Assembly (NCBI RefSeq): GCF_002118315.1
Contig: NZ_MTSZ01000001.1
Span: 992,001 to 1,056,000 of the forward strand
Origin: Kiloniella majae
Lineage (GTDB): Bacteria > Pseudomonadota > Alphaproteobacteria > Kiloniellales > Kiloniellaceae
Reading direction: 5' to 3'
DNA: 64,000 nucleotides
A program made the position numbers and the translations under genes. Shown piece by piece: positions 55,693 through 64,000 of this stretch; position 1 is the first letter of the stretch; the number at the start of each line of letters is the position of its first letter. Below the pieces are notes generated by a model. The model did not search any database. It was given only the letters and a program-made list of their open reading frames with translations, and had not been told where the DNA came from.

Positions 55693-56955
55693 TTATCCCA
55701 ACTTAACAGAGTTAGTACCGACAACTCGGTTATAAACGCCATAGATTCCCAAGACGAGTACAAGCAACATGACACCCAGTGCCGCTGCCAATCCCCAGTT
55801 AAGTGAACCTTGCATATGATAGGCAATAAGGTTGCCGATAAACTGCCCTGATTGTCCACCAACCAAAGCCGGAGTGATGTAATAGCCAATCGACAGGATA
55901 AAGACGAGGATCGCCCCGGCAGAAATACCAGGAACAGTCTGTGGCAAGTATACTTGCCAGAAAGCAGTCCACGGAGTTGCGCCGAGTGATCGAGCGGCAC
56001 GTAAATAGCTTGGCGGAACAGTCTTCATCACTGAATACAAGGGCAAAATCATAAATGGCAATAGGATATGGGTCATAGCAACCACCGTACCAATCGCATT
56101 ATAAATCATCTGTATTCGAGCTTCATCAGCAATGATGCCGAACCAGACGAGTAAATCATTTAGAATTCCCTGTGCCTGAAGCATTGCAATCCAAGAACTA
56201 GTCCGCACAAGTAGCGATGTCCAAAAAGGAAGTAACACTAAAATCATTAAGACATTAGCAGTCTTCAAAGGTAACGAAGCCAAAAGATAGGATACAGGGT
56301 AACCGAGCAGAACTGTCATTCCAGTTATGAGCATCGACATCCATATTGTACGCCAGAACAGCTTTAGATATATCTGCTCTTTCGGATCAACAAAAGAAAC
56401 CTCACCTTCCGGAGAAGTCTCCATATCAAAAGCATTGATATAATACGAAGCTGTTATACTTGCCCCAAGACGCTTGATTACTTTCCAGTTATCAATATCG
56501 CCCCATCCTTTTTTGATATCGACAAGAGATTCTTTATAGGGCGCCTGCAATTTTTTATGTTTACGCGAAGTCCCCATAATCAGACTACGCATACCACTTT
56601 TTTCGTAATTCAGTCGCTTAGCAGCTTTACCTATTGTCTTCGCCTTGCGTCCCTCAATAATATCTTGCGCCAAAGCAGCATAGATAGCTTCATCAGGTAG
56701 CTGTTGTTCATCCCAGTTTTCAAGAGCAGCCGTTGTTTGAGGCATAAACTCGTTAACCAGTGGATCATCAACACTACGATACAGCATGTTACCGATCGGC
56801 GCGACAAAGGTGACAATGATAAAAATAACTAAGGGCGCAACCAACATGGATGCCCTGATTTTGTTCCGGCGTAATGAGCGATGTAGGTCAGCTTTAAGCC
56901 GCTTCTGCTCTTCGGGGGCGAGTTCGCCCTTATTAGCCTCGACTGATATCGACAT
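55693..56955 (-). CDS. ABC transporter permease, PotB type, with a large N-terminal loop insert
   Basis: The 420-residue protein has helix 1 at about 36-58, then a soluble segment of about 145 residues before the remaining five helices (TIWMSMLITGMTVLLGYPVS onward). The EAA loop reads LRAARSLGATPWTAFWQVYL. Ordinary PotB permeases are about 280-300 residues, so the soluble insert (about 59-200, basic and helical, with RKHKKLQAPYKESLVDIKKG) is extra and should face the periplasm. Its role is unknown; it might contact the binding protein. It is followed by the PotC-type gene after 5 bases. Confidence 0.9.
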   Translation of the reverse strand: MSISVEANKGELAPEEQKRLKADLHRSLRRNKIRASMLVAPLVIFIIVTFVAPIGNMLYRSVDDPLVNEFMPQTTAALENWDEQQLPDEAIYAALAQDIIEGRKAKTIGKAAKRLNYEKSGMRSLIMGTSRKHKKLQAPYKESLVDIKKGWGDIDNWKVIKRLGASITASYYINAFDMETSPEGEVSFVDPKEQIYLKLFWRTIWMSMLITGMTVLLGYPVSYLLASLPLKTANVLMILVLLPFWTSLLVRTSSWIAMLQAQGILNDLLVWFGIIADEARIQMIYNAIGTVVAMTHILLPFMILPLYSVMKTVPPSYLRAARSLGATPWTAFWQVYLPQTVPGISAGAILVFILSIGYYITPALVGGQSGQFIGNLIAYHMQGSLNWGLAAALGVMLLVLVLGIYGVYNRVVGTNSVKLG

Positions 56956-57081
56956 GAATTTTTCCCAGACGGTCTTTGAGGTTCAACTATTACCCGATTG
57001 ATCACACAAAGAGTTTCCCCTTGCAGAGGGTTTATTATCTTTTGGGGCAGCTATTTAAATATTGATAGCTAAGTACTTTTG

Positions 57082-57110
57082 CAAAAGAGGGAGCATTTTC
57101 AGCTCCCTCT
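57082..57110 (-). terminator. Partial terminator between binding-protein and permease genes
   Basis: GAGGGAGC (57087-57094) pairs with GCTCCCTC (57102-57109), and on the minus strand four T follow. Such a leaky terminator after a binding-protein gene would raise its level over the permeases. Confidence 0.7.
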
Positions 57111-57123
57111 CTCATTTATTGAC

Positions 57124-58218
57124 TTACTGAGCCAACCAAGCGTTGAAACGCTCGCTCAGATCATCGCCATTATCAGCCCAGAAACCAGCATCCTTTTTAA
57201 TAGGAGTTTTGAAGTTTTCAGGGTTAGTCGGCATATGTGGGTTCATATCTACACCAGTGGAAATGTGTGTAGAGATCAACGGTGCAGACGACTTACGTGC
57301 AGGACCATAAGAAATATATTTCGCTTGATCAGCAAGAGCCTGTGTCGTTGTTGAGAAACGAAGATAGTCCATAGCAGCTTTTTTGTTCGGTGCATTCTTT
57401 GGAATCACCCAACCATCAAGCTCAAACATCTGGCCATCCCAGATAATTGTAAACGGCTGATTTTCAACAACTTGCGCATTAAAGATACGACCATTGTATG
57501 CAGACGCGATTGTTACTTCACCATCAGCAAGAAGCTGTGGAGGCTGCGCACCAGCGTCCCACCAAACAACAGAATCTTTAATTGTGTCAAGCTTTGCAAA
57601 TGCACGATCTACGCCTTCTGGTGTATCAAGGACATCATAAACTTCGTCATAAGGAACGCCATCAGCAACAAGAGCCCACTCTAGGTTTGCCCCTGGAATT
57701 TTTTCAAGAGCACGTTTTCCCGGAAATTTCTCCAGGTCAAAAACGTCAGCGATTGTTTTTGGAGCATCTCCAGAGAAAGCAGTGTTGTTATAAGCAAATA
57801 GCGTCGCGTATACGATTGTAGGTACAAAGCAACCGCTTAAAGATCCATCAACAAAATCATCAAGAGGCATTGAACCATCAGCGCCTTTATCAAGATCATT
57901 GTTGTAGTCGATTTCTTCAACCAAACCTTCATCACAAGCAGTTAAAGCACCACCTTCAAGGATATCAACGACATCCCATGTACCATTACCAGCTTCAGCC
58001 TGGGCGCGCATACCAGCAAGTCCATTACCAGACTTATCTTCATCAAGAACGGTAATCCCGGTCTTTGCTGTAAAAGGATCACTGTATGCACCACGTTGGC
58101 TGGCAGTATATGCGCCACCCCATGATACCACTGTGATTGAATCTGCAGCTTGGGCTGCTGCACCAGCTACAAATGAACCCAGCACTAACGCAGTCGTAAG
58201 TTTTAAAGTTTTCTTCAT
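57124..58218 (-). CDS. ABC transporter substrate-binding protein, PotD type
   Basis: The 364-residue protein has a signal peptide ending in AQA-A (about residue 24) and the PotD/family-1 opening ITVVSWGGAYTASQRGAYSD. Later parts DVVDILEGGALTACDEGLV, PTIVYATLFAYNN and FELDGWVIPKNAPNKKAAMD match periplasmic polyamine/opine-type receptors. AGGGAGGCATATTAAGA precedes the ATG, a strong ribosome site suited to a highly made protein. The ligand is unknown; aromatic residues such as VVWWDAGAQPP could box a quaternary or primary amine. Confidence 0.93.
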   Translation of the reverse strand: MKKTLKLTTALVLGSFVAGAAAQAADSITVVSWGGAYTASQRGAYSDPFTAKTGITVLDEDKSGNGLAGMRAQAEAGNGTWDVVDILEGGALTACDEGLVEEIDYNNDLDKGADGSMPLDDFVDGSLSGCFVPTIVYATLFAYNNTAFSGDAPKTIADVFDLEKFPGKRALEKIPGANLEWALVADGVPYDEVYDVLDTPEGVDRAFAKLDTIKDSVVWWDAGAQPPQLLADGEVTIASAYNGRIFNAQVVENQPFTIIWDGQMFELDGWVIPKNAPNKKAAMDYLRFSTTTQALADQAKYISYGPARKSSAPLISTHISTGVDMNPHMPTNPENFKTPIKKDAGFWADNGDDLSERFNAWLAQ

Positions 58219-58269
58219 TCTTAATATGCCTCCCTAAGGCTTTGTGACCTTCGTGTAAAACACCTCATT

Positions 58270-58291
58270 ATCTTTTGTAAGAACAAAAGAT
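58270..58291 (-). promoter_or_regulatory. Hairpin between ATPase and binding-protein genes
   Basis: ATCTTTTGT (58270-58278) pairs with ACAAAAGAT (58283-58291) around a 4-base loop, between the ATPase stop and the ribosome site of the binding protein. It lacks a T-run and may set mRNA stability or processing. Confidence 0.45.
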
Positions 58292-58302
58292 GGTCTTAAG
58301 TA

Positions 58303-59400
58303 TCAGGCATCAAGTGCCCGACAATCATCAATGCTCCATCCCACAGGAATGGTGTCGCCTTCGGCAAGACCTTTCTTGTCTGAAGAATTTGGAACTTTGA
58401 CGATAAAATCATTATGACCACAGACGTTCATGCGAACGCGAATATGGTCACCAAGATAAATAACTTCTTCTGCTTTACCAGAGAACATGTTTTGACACTG
58501 ACCCTCTGTCGGGTTCAAGAAAACTCGCTCTGGTCGTAGAGATAGCGTTGTCGCAGTACCTGCGCCATCTGTATTGATATCCAACGCCTTAACACGATCG
58601 CCGCTATCAAGAACGACTTCGCAAATACCATCAGCCAACGCATCAACTTTACCCGTAAGCTTGTTGTTCTCACCAATAAATTGAGCAACAAAAGCATTTT
58701 CGGGTTTTTCATAAAGTTCAACAGGAGGAGCAAGTTGCTGAATGCGACCATCCTCAAACACGGCAACACGATTTGACATTGTCAGCGCTTCGGATTGATC
58801 GTGCGTCACGTAAACAACCGTGACACCCAAGCGCTCATGAATATGTTTGATTTCATACTGCATCTGTTCACGCAGATTCTTATCAAGTGCCCCAAGAGGT
58901 TCATCCATAAGAACAAGGTCTGGTTCAAAAACAAGGGCACGCGCCACAGCAACACGCTGCTGCTGGCCACCAGATAATTGGGCCGGTCGTCGGTTTCCGA
59001 ACTCTCCCAACTCTACCATATCCAGTGCGCGTTGAACTTTCTCTTCAACGTCTGCTTTGCTCATCTTTCTGACTTGCAGTGGAAAAGCTAGATTTTCCGC
59101 AACAGTCATATGCGGAAAAAGAGCATAGTTCTGGAACACCATGCCAATGCCACGTTTATGTGGTGCGACATTATTAATGGAACGTCCGTTAAGATAGATA
59201 TCACCATGCGTTGCGGTTTCAAACCCGGCAAGCATCATCAGTGAAGTGGTTTTACCGGAACCAGAAGGTCCCAACATTGTTAGAAATTCGCCCCGTGGTA
59301 TGTCAACGTTAAGGTCTTTAACAACCAAATTTACGCCGTCATAACTCTTTTGGACCCCATCAAAGCGTACATACGCTTCACTAGATGCGGGATTCGCCAT
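58303..59400 (-). CDS. ABC transporter ATP-binding protein, PotA type
   Basis: The 365-residue protein has Walker [16 protein letters not shown] (43-57), the signature [15 protein letters not shown] near residue 143 and Walker [14 protein letters not shown]. The C-terminal TOBE domain (about 270-360, [22 protein letters not shown]) is as in PotA. It energises the importer and is the first gene of the four-gene run ATPase, binding protein, PotB-type, PotC-type. A gap of 561 bases lies upstream. Confidence 0.94.
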   Translation of the reverse strand: MANPASSEAYVRFDGVQKSYDGVNLVVKDLNVDIPRGEFLTMLGPSGSGKTTSLMMLAGFETATHGDIYLNGRSINNVAPHKRGIGMVFQNYALFPHMTVAENLAFPLQVRKMSKADVEEKVQRALDMVELGEFGNRRPAQLSGGQQQRVAVARALVFEPDLVLMDEPLGALDKNLREQMQYEIKHIHERLGVTVVYVTHDQSEALTMSNRVAVFEDGRIQQLAPPVELYEKPENAFVAQFIGENNKLTGKVDALADGICEVVLDSGDRVKALDINTDGAGTATTLSLRPERVFLNPTEGQCQNMFSGKAEEVIYLGDHIRVRMNVCGHNDFIVKVPNSSDKKGLAEGDTIPVGWSIDDCRALDA

Positions 59401-59961
59401 AGCGCTTATTGCCTCGCTACCTGTTTATTTTTTTACGCTGTATGCGCATTATTTTGCTCACACATTAGAAACACTAATTCCTGATGAATCAAGCACTCAC
59501 AAAAAAATGTTGTGCAATTCCAAAGGAACAAGCATCTCGCTCACTATTAATTCATATGGCTGGATTTACTTTATCCGACTTGCTGACCAAGTCTTGCCTC
59601 CCATTTTTAGCACAGCTAAATGCCACACTATCTTCACTGAATGTTTTTTAAGAAGAAGAGACTTACTTCTCTCAAAAAGTACCCTTCTTGAACGAGGGTT
59701 ATTATCAATTCAGCTTATTTGCCTTTACCTCAACTACGATGGCTCATGAACCGAACACTGTCATGAATAGATGTGACATTAACATGAACGATTGAGACAT
59801 AATGACTTATTTTTCATCCAATAGCGACATTTTCATCTTTAAAATCGCCAGTTTTCAAAATTAAATTTCCTACGCGCTTCACCTAAATAAATTAGGTAAA
59901 TCAACAAGATCTTTTCACCTCATCGCGACAGCAGCCTTTATCCTAAGGCCGCTAATAAACA
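59401..59961. other. Intergenic region of about 560 bases
   Basis: This gap precedes the importer operon and follows the stop of the FAD dehydrogenase gene, both minus strand. The only open frame (59507-59749, plus strand) has no ribosome site, no family match and an unlikely composition, so I leave it out. A short mirrored stretch, ACCCTTCTTGAACGAGGGT near 59683-59701, is seen. The importer promoter must lie here. Confidence 0.5.
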
Positions 59962-61353
59962 TCATTCCTCGGGAACAACTTTACCGGGATTTAAAAGCCC
60001 CTTGGGATCGAGAGCCTGTTTAATTTTCCGCATGACTGCAACGGCATTATCCCCATGTTCTTTGATCAAGTACTTTTTCTTGCCCATACCAACCCCGTGC
60101 TCTCCGGTACAGGTTCCCCCAAAACCTATCGCCATATCTACCATCGCCTTGTTGACGCGTGACGCACTGTCCATTTCATTCTGGTTTTGTGGATCAACAA
60201 TAAAAAGGACGTGAAAGTTTCCATCCCCTACGTGCCCGATAATCGGTGCGACAAGTTCTGCCTGATCAATTAACTTGCGCGTTTCGAGGATACATTCTGA
60301 TAACTTTGAGACAGGGACACACACATCTGTTGGCCACCCCTCACAATCTGAACGCAGATTGATACTGGCATAATAGGCATCATGTCGTGCCTGCCATAAT
60401 TTATTGCGATCTTCCTGCTCAGAAGCCCATTGGAAATCACCGCCACCATAATCTTTGACAATCTCTCCTACCTGCTCGGCTTGTTCAGCCACACCAGCAG
60501 GTGTTCCGTGAAACTCAAAGAAAAGAGTCGGTAAAACAGCATAATTAAGTTTGGAATAGCGATTAACAGCATCCATCTGCACATCATCCAGCAACTCAAT
60601 TCGAGCCACAGGAATACCAGTTTGCACGATCAGCATGACGGCATCTACAGCTGTTTCAAGACTATCAAAGGAACAAACCGCAGATGAAATCGCCTCTGGA
60701 ATGCCATAAAGCTTTAATTGCAGCTCAGTAATAATGCCCAGCGTACCTTCTGACCCCACCATAAGTCGCGTAAGATCATAACCTGCTGAAGATTTTCGCG
60801 CCCGTCCGCCCGTACGAATTACCTCCCCATCAGGCAAAACAACCGTTAGCCCAAGAACATTATCGCGCATGGTACCATAGCGCACAGCATTAGTACCCGA
60901 CGCCCGCGTCGCAGCCATACCACCAAGGGACGCATCTGCCCCAGGATCAATCGGAAAAAACAGCCCCATATCCCGCAAATGGTGATTAATCTGTTTACGT
61001 GTCACACCGGCTTCAACCCGGCAGTCCAAGTCTTCGTCGTTTACTTCCAAAATGTTTCCCATTTCAGAAAGATCAATACACAAACCACCGGCAACAGCCG
61101 CAACGTGCCCTTCTAACGACGTGCCCGTACCAAAAGGTACAACGGGGCAATCATGCTCATTACAAAGTTTCATTATCGCTGAAACTTCTTCCGTCGAACG
61201 CACAAAGGCAACGGCCTCTGGCGGCATAACGGGATGATGGGACTCACCTTTGCCATGTCTTTCGCAAATCGCAGCAGAGAAGTTCAGGCGGTCCCCCAAT
61301 ATTTTAATCAGGGAAGCCTTCAAACTATCATTAAGACGTACTTTATTCCTCAT
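59962..61353 (-). CDS. FAD-binding dehydrogenase, GlcD / D-lactate dehydrogenase (cytochrome) family
   Basis: The 463-residue protein has the PCMH FAD-binding core VVPFGTGTSLEGHVAAVAGG, DASLGGMAATRASGTNAVRY, and TGGRARKSSAGYDLTRLMVG with GTLGIITELQLKL. The C-terminal substrate part has IIGHVGDGNFHVLFIVD and FGGTCTGEHGVGMGKKKYL. Relatives oxidise D-lactate, glycolate or other 2-hydroxy acids and pass electrons to cytochrome c or quinone. AGGTGG precedes ATG 61353. The substrate is not settled; it lies apart from the importer by 560 bases. Confidence 0.92.
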   Translation of the reverse strand: MRNKVRLNDSLKASLIKILGDRLNFSAAICERHGKGESHHPVMPPEAVAFVRSTEEVSAIMKLCNEHDCPVVPFGTGTSLEGHVAAVAGGLCIDLSEMGNILEVNDEDLDCRVEAGVTRKQINHHLRDMGLFFPIDPGADASLGGMAATRASGTNAVRYGTMRDNVLGLTVVLPDGEVIRTGGRARKSSAGYDLTRLMVGSEGTLGIITELQLKLYGIPEAISSAVCSFDSLETAVDAVMLIVQTGIPVARIELLDDVQMDAVNRYSKLNYAVLPTLFFEFHGTPAGVAEQAEQVGEIVKDYGGGDFQWASEQEDRNKLWQARHDAYYASINLRSDCEGWPTDVCVPVSKLSECILETRKLIDQAELVAPIIGHVGDGNFHVLFIVDPQNQNEMDSASRVNKAMVDMAIGFGGTCTGEHGVGMGKKKYLIKEHGDNAVAVMRKIKQALDPKGLLNPGKVVPEE

Positions 61354-61511
61354 TCAACCACCTGCGAAACTATGAAGATCGGACTCAAAGTCCTGAAGAA
61401 ACCAAATCATGCTGGACTAACATCATGAGATCATTACCCTATCACGGAAGGAAATCATCAACCACCTGACAATAATATTTATTTTAATTTCATAGAGATA
61501 AGAGCATTCCC

Positions 61512-62228
61512 TTGCGAGAAACAGAGCTATATCCACCAGTAAAGGCATACCTTGAAAATCAGGGATATGAAGTAAAATCTGAAATAAAGGGATGTGATGT
61601 CATTGCAGTTCGCGGCAATGAAACACCTATCATTGTCGAGCTCAAAACCGGCTTTAATCTGACGCTCCTTCTTCAAGGGATTGATCGGCAAACACTGAGT
61701 GACGATGTCTATATTGCCTTCGCAATTCCCCACAGGTTAAAGAGAACCAATCCCTGGTTCCGCCAACAAAAAGATATCATCAAACTGTGTCGCCGTTTAG
61801 GATTGGGCCTCATTACTGTGCGCATGAGCGAAAATCAACCAACAGACATTCAGGTTCACGTTGACCCCGGCCCCTATCAGCCACGTAAAAACAAACGCCG
61901 CCAAGGATTGCTCCTCCAAGAGTTTGAACGCCGAGTTGGCGATCCCAACGAAGGCGGCACGAATAAACGCCCCATCATCACAGCTTATCGTCAAGATGCC
62001 CTGCGCTGTATAAGCTTTCTTCATCAACATCAAAAAGCAAAAGTTGCAGACGTCCGAAAGAATACACAGGTAGAAAAAACAGCCGCGATACTTCAGCGCG
62101 ATGTTTATGGCTGGTTTATCCGTGTTGAAAGGGGAATATACGAACTTTCGCCCAAAGGGCAGGAAGCCATCAAAGAGTATGATGATATTATACAGGGCCT
62201 CAATGGCCAAAAGTCACCCGACGAATAA
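61512..62228 (+). CDS. DUF2161 family putative PD-(D/E)XK phosphodiesterase
   Basis: The 238-residue protein starts with the restriction-endonuclease-like core LYPPVKAYLENQGYEVKSEI, then CDVIAVRGNETPIIVELKTG, where D and E-x-K match the nuclease motif. A winged-helix-like C-terminus follows (ALRCISFLHQHQKAKVADVR to GWFIRVERGIYELSPKGQEA). Such proteins are common single genes in alphaproteobacteria and their role is not known. The start is TTG 61512 with a weak AAGAG upstream. No partner genes of a restriction system are next to it. Confidence 0.85.
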   Translation: MRETELYPPVKAYLENQGYEVKSEIKGCDVIAVRGNETPIIVELKTGFNLTLLLQGIDRQTLSDDVYIAFAIPHRLKRTNPWFRQQKDIIKLCRRLGLGLITVRMSENQPTDIQVHVDPGPYQPRKNKRRQGLLLQEFERRVGDPNEGGTNKRPIITAYRQDALRCISFLHQHQKAKVADVRKNTQVEKTAAILQRDVYGWFIRVERGIYELSPKGQEAIKEYDDIIQGLNGQKSPDE

Positions 62229-62364
62229 AGGAGAGGTAAGGTAAAATACGCTCATCACAAACCGGAGCAATAATCTATCACGAGTACGTGATATAACCTC
62301 CTCGATTACTTGTCAGAGGGATACTTGCCATATGAATGCCCTATTATCCTTTTAGAAACAGGAT

Positions 62365-63153
62365 ATGAAATATTTTTTTAGGTCGATAAGACGCCTCACA
62401 GCCATTGTATTGCTTTTACTTGTTGGTCCCGGACTTGTCATTCTGACAGGGCAAGTTGATCTGAATACGCCGTGGAGCAAAGCAAATCATGACAGAACAG
62501 GTATTGCTCCAGATCCGAGCCTTACCCCGGAAGCAATTATACAAATCTATGGCGCACGTACCTTTAACTGGCGCGGTGCATTTGCCGTCCACACCTGGAT
62601 TGCTTTTAAAGAGAAAAATGCCCAAGAATACACCCGGCTGGAAGTCATTGGCTGGCGTCACTATCGAGGAATGCCTGTTACCTCAATATCGACTGGATGG
62701 CCTGATAGAAACTGGTTTGGATCCAGTCCTGAAATTTATTACGACCTTCGTGGCGAACAGGCCGCTGAAATCATTCCACAGATTATAAAAGCAGCAGAAA
62801 CATATCGCTTTCCCGATCGATACGAAGCGTGGCCCGGACCAAATTCCAACACCTTTACGGCCCACGTGATCAGGCAAATCCCATCTTTGGATGCAGACCT
62901 GCCGCCAACAGCTATTGGCAAAGATTATCTGGATGAAGACGATAATTTTTTTGCCGCTGCGCCAAGTAACACAGGCCTCCAGCTGTCTATCTATGGCATC
63001 GCAGGGGTTACCGTTGCCAAAACCGAAGGTTTGGAAATTAATCTGCTCGGATTAAACTTTGGTGTTGACCCTGATGACCTTGCTCTTCGCTTACCCGGTA
63101 TCGGCAAAGTGGGTTTTATAGAAAGCTCATCTGCATCCCAATCGCAAAATTGA
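62365..63153 (+). CDS. DUF3750 domain protein
   Basis: The 262-residue protein has an N-terminal membrane helix (about 12-30, IVLLLLVGPGLVILTG) and the DUF3750 body: IQIYGARTFNWRGAFAVHTW, LEVIGWRHYRGMPVTS, YEAWPGPNSNTFTAHVIRQI, GLQLSIYGIAGVTVAKTEGL and LNLLGLNFGVDP-like sequence near the end. It should be anchored in the inner membrane with the domain outside. Function unknown. A weak AAACAGGAT precedes the ATG. A 232-base gap follows. Confidence 0.88.
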   Translation: MKYFFRSIRRLTAIVLLLLVGPGLVILTGQVDLNTPWSKANHDRTGIAPDPSLTPEAIIQIYGARTFNWRGAFAVHTWIAFKEKNAQEYTRLEVIGWRHYRGMPVTSISTGWPDRNWFGSSPEIYYDLRGEQAAEIIPQIIKAAETYRFPDRYEAWPGPNSNTFTAHVIRQIPSLDADLPPTAIGKDYLDEDDNFFAAAPSNTGLQLSIYGIAGVTVAKTEGLEINLLGLNFGVDPDDLALRLPGIGKVGFIESSSASQSQN

Positions 63154-63385
63154 CAAAAAGTTCTGATATAAATTTCTAATAAGAAAGGTTGCCGTCGCAC
63201 ACGATAGCATTCTGAACGTGAACGATAGCTCTGATTTAGCTTCTTTCTTGGCACAGGGATTGACTCTCATGCAGTGGCAAGCTAGTGCAAAAGAGTTATA
63301 TTGCAGCGCTTTCAGATGTCCTTTTGAATAAAGGATGAAGCCTCTAAGACAGACATTGGACAGACAAGGGCATAATAAACAGACA

Positions 63386-64000
63386 ATGAGTATCTGGGGA
63401 AAAATCGTTGGAGGAGCCGCAGGCTTCGCACTTGGCGGACCGATTGGCGCTTTTCTTGGCGCTATGGCTGGGCATGCGGTTGATCGTATGCGCTCGGAAA
63501 CCGAGGAAGAAGGCACTGACAGCACGAAACAGATTACCTTTACAATTGGTGTAATTGTCCTCGGCGCAAAAATGGCCAAGGCTGATGGCGTTGTCACCAA
63601 GGATGAAGTTGCCGCCTTTAAACAGGTTTTCCGCATTCCCCCGGAAGAAATGAAGAATGTGGGCCGCCTTTTTGATCGTGCAAGACAAGATGCGGAGGGC
63701 TTTGAGCCCTATGCGAACCAGATCGGACGAACCTTTAAGGATAATCCAGCTGTTTTGGAAGAACTTCTGAACGGCTTGTTCCACATTGCAAAAGCTGATG
63801 GCAACGTTTCCTCCGAAGAAGTTGTCTTTCTGCAACGTGTCGCAGAAATTTTTGGTTTTAGTGAAACCCAATGGGATCGTCTTCATGCATCAAATGTAGG
63901 GCCAGATAAATCTGATCCTTATAAAATTCTGGGCATTGCCCGCGAAAGCAGCGATCAAGAAATCAAAAGCGCACATCGCAAACTTGTTATCGAAAACCAT
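63386..64000 (+). CDS. djlA: DjlA-like TerB/DnaJ co-chaperone, C-terminus cut by window edge
   Basis: ATG 63386 opens a frame that stays open for 205 codons to the window end. The N-terminus has the glycine-zipper segment IVGGAAGFALGGPIGAFLG that anchors DjlA. Next is a TerB-like helical domain (ITFTIGVIVLGAKMAKADGV and LLNGLFHIAKADGNVSSEEV), then a J-domain begins with DPYKILGIARESSDQEIKSA. Only the HPD motif and the last helix are missing. DjlA works with DnaK at the inner membrane. No ribosome site is obvious upstream. Confidence 0.9.
   Translation, partial: MSIWGKIVGGAAGFALGGPIGAFLGAMAGHAVDRMRSETEEEGTDSTKQITFTIGVIVLGAKMAKADGVVTKDEVAAFKQVFRIPPEEMKNVGRLFDRARQDAEGFEPYANQIGRTFKDNPAVLEELLNGLFHIAKADGNVSSEEVVFLQRVAEIFGFSETQWDRLHASNVGPDKSDPYKILGIARESSDQEIKSAHRKLVIENH

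Noticed and set aside
59507-59749. 80-codon open frame in the gap upstream of the importer operon
   Set aside because: No ribosome binding site, no recognisable motif and unlikely composition; it is probably chance.
61512-62228. Restriction-modification or other defence island around the PD-(D/E)XK-like gene
   Set aside because: Neighbours are a FAD dehydrogenase, DUF3750 and djlA; no methylase, helicase or toxin genes.
1-64000. CRISPR arrays, tRNA or rRNA genes, prophage or insertion sequences
   Set aside because: No regular spaced repeats, cloverleaf-like sequences, transposase or phage genes were recognised by eye on either strand.

Overview
The window is a 64 kb piece of an alphaproteobacterial chromosome. 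The markers are a C4-pathway 5-aminolevulinate synthase (hemA), the cluster histone deacetylase-like / xseB / ispA / dxs, CDF and RND transporters of proteobacterial type, DUF2161, DUF3750 and DjlA genes, and a heterotetrameric sarcosine oxidase operon. GC content looks like the mid-to-upper 40s percent by eye. A marine Rhodospirillales/Kiloniellales/Sneathiellales-type bacterium would fit, but the genus cannot be fixed from sequence alone. No rRNA or tRNA genes, CRISPR array, prophage or insertion sequence was recognised. Almost every stretch is ordinary chromosomal coding sequence, mostly ended by good intrinsic terminators.

Layout. 1-2.7 kb (minus): an AEC permease cut by the window edge, then an operon of two related exported cysteine proteins and a Sco copper chaperone. 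2.9-6.4 kb: an Hpt-receiver phosphorelay protein, a class III aminotransferase and a GNAT acetyltransferase. 6.4-10.1 kb: hemA behind a structured leader, a winged-helix-like protein, and a divergent nitrilase-superfamily amidase / Lrp regulator pair. 10.2-14.4 kb: two chemoreceptors, one with a duplicated sensor domain. 14.4-17.1 kb: modABC with a ModE-like palindrome just upstream of modA. 17.1-24.4 kb: SDR, CDF transporter, pdxH, a 17-kDa-antigen-like lipoprotein, cbpA-cbpM, a questin-oxidase-family protein and a YihY protein. 24.5-29 kb: fabI, aroC and an AT-rich gene for a membrane protein fused to a spermidine-synthase-like domain. 29-35 kb: hemH, an RlmD/TrmA-type RNA methyltransferase, sppA and a histidine kinase. 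35.4-42.2 kb (minus): HDAC-like, xseB, ispA, dxs, MATE and tlyA. 42.5-48.2 kb: an RND adaptor/permease pair, a DUF4336 gene and gene debris that includes a second C-terminus of the RND permease.

48.3-61.4 kb is the main catabolic block. It holds soxBDAG (sarcosine oxidase, minus strand), a divergent GlxA/GbdR-type AraC regulator, a four-gene PotABCD-type ABC importer and a GlcD/DLD-type FAD dehydrogenase. Together they suggest uptake and oxidation of N-methylated compounds (the glycine betaine to sarcosine to glycine route), although the importer's substrate is only inferred. The right end carries DUF2161, DUF3750 and djlA, the last cut by the window edge.

No plainly new multi-gene defence or mobile system was found. 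The most unusual items are the three consecutive exported C-x3-C proteins at 1.0-2.7 kb, the hemA leader structures, the ATG-TAG mini-ORF overlapping a GTG start at 12.65 kb, the tandem sensor duplication in the 10.2 kb chemoreceptor, the deletion scar at 47.85-48.15 kb, the AT-rich permease-synthase fusion, and the large insert in the PotB-like permease.
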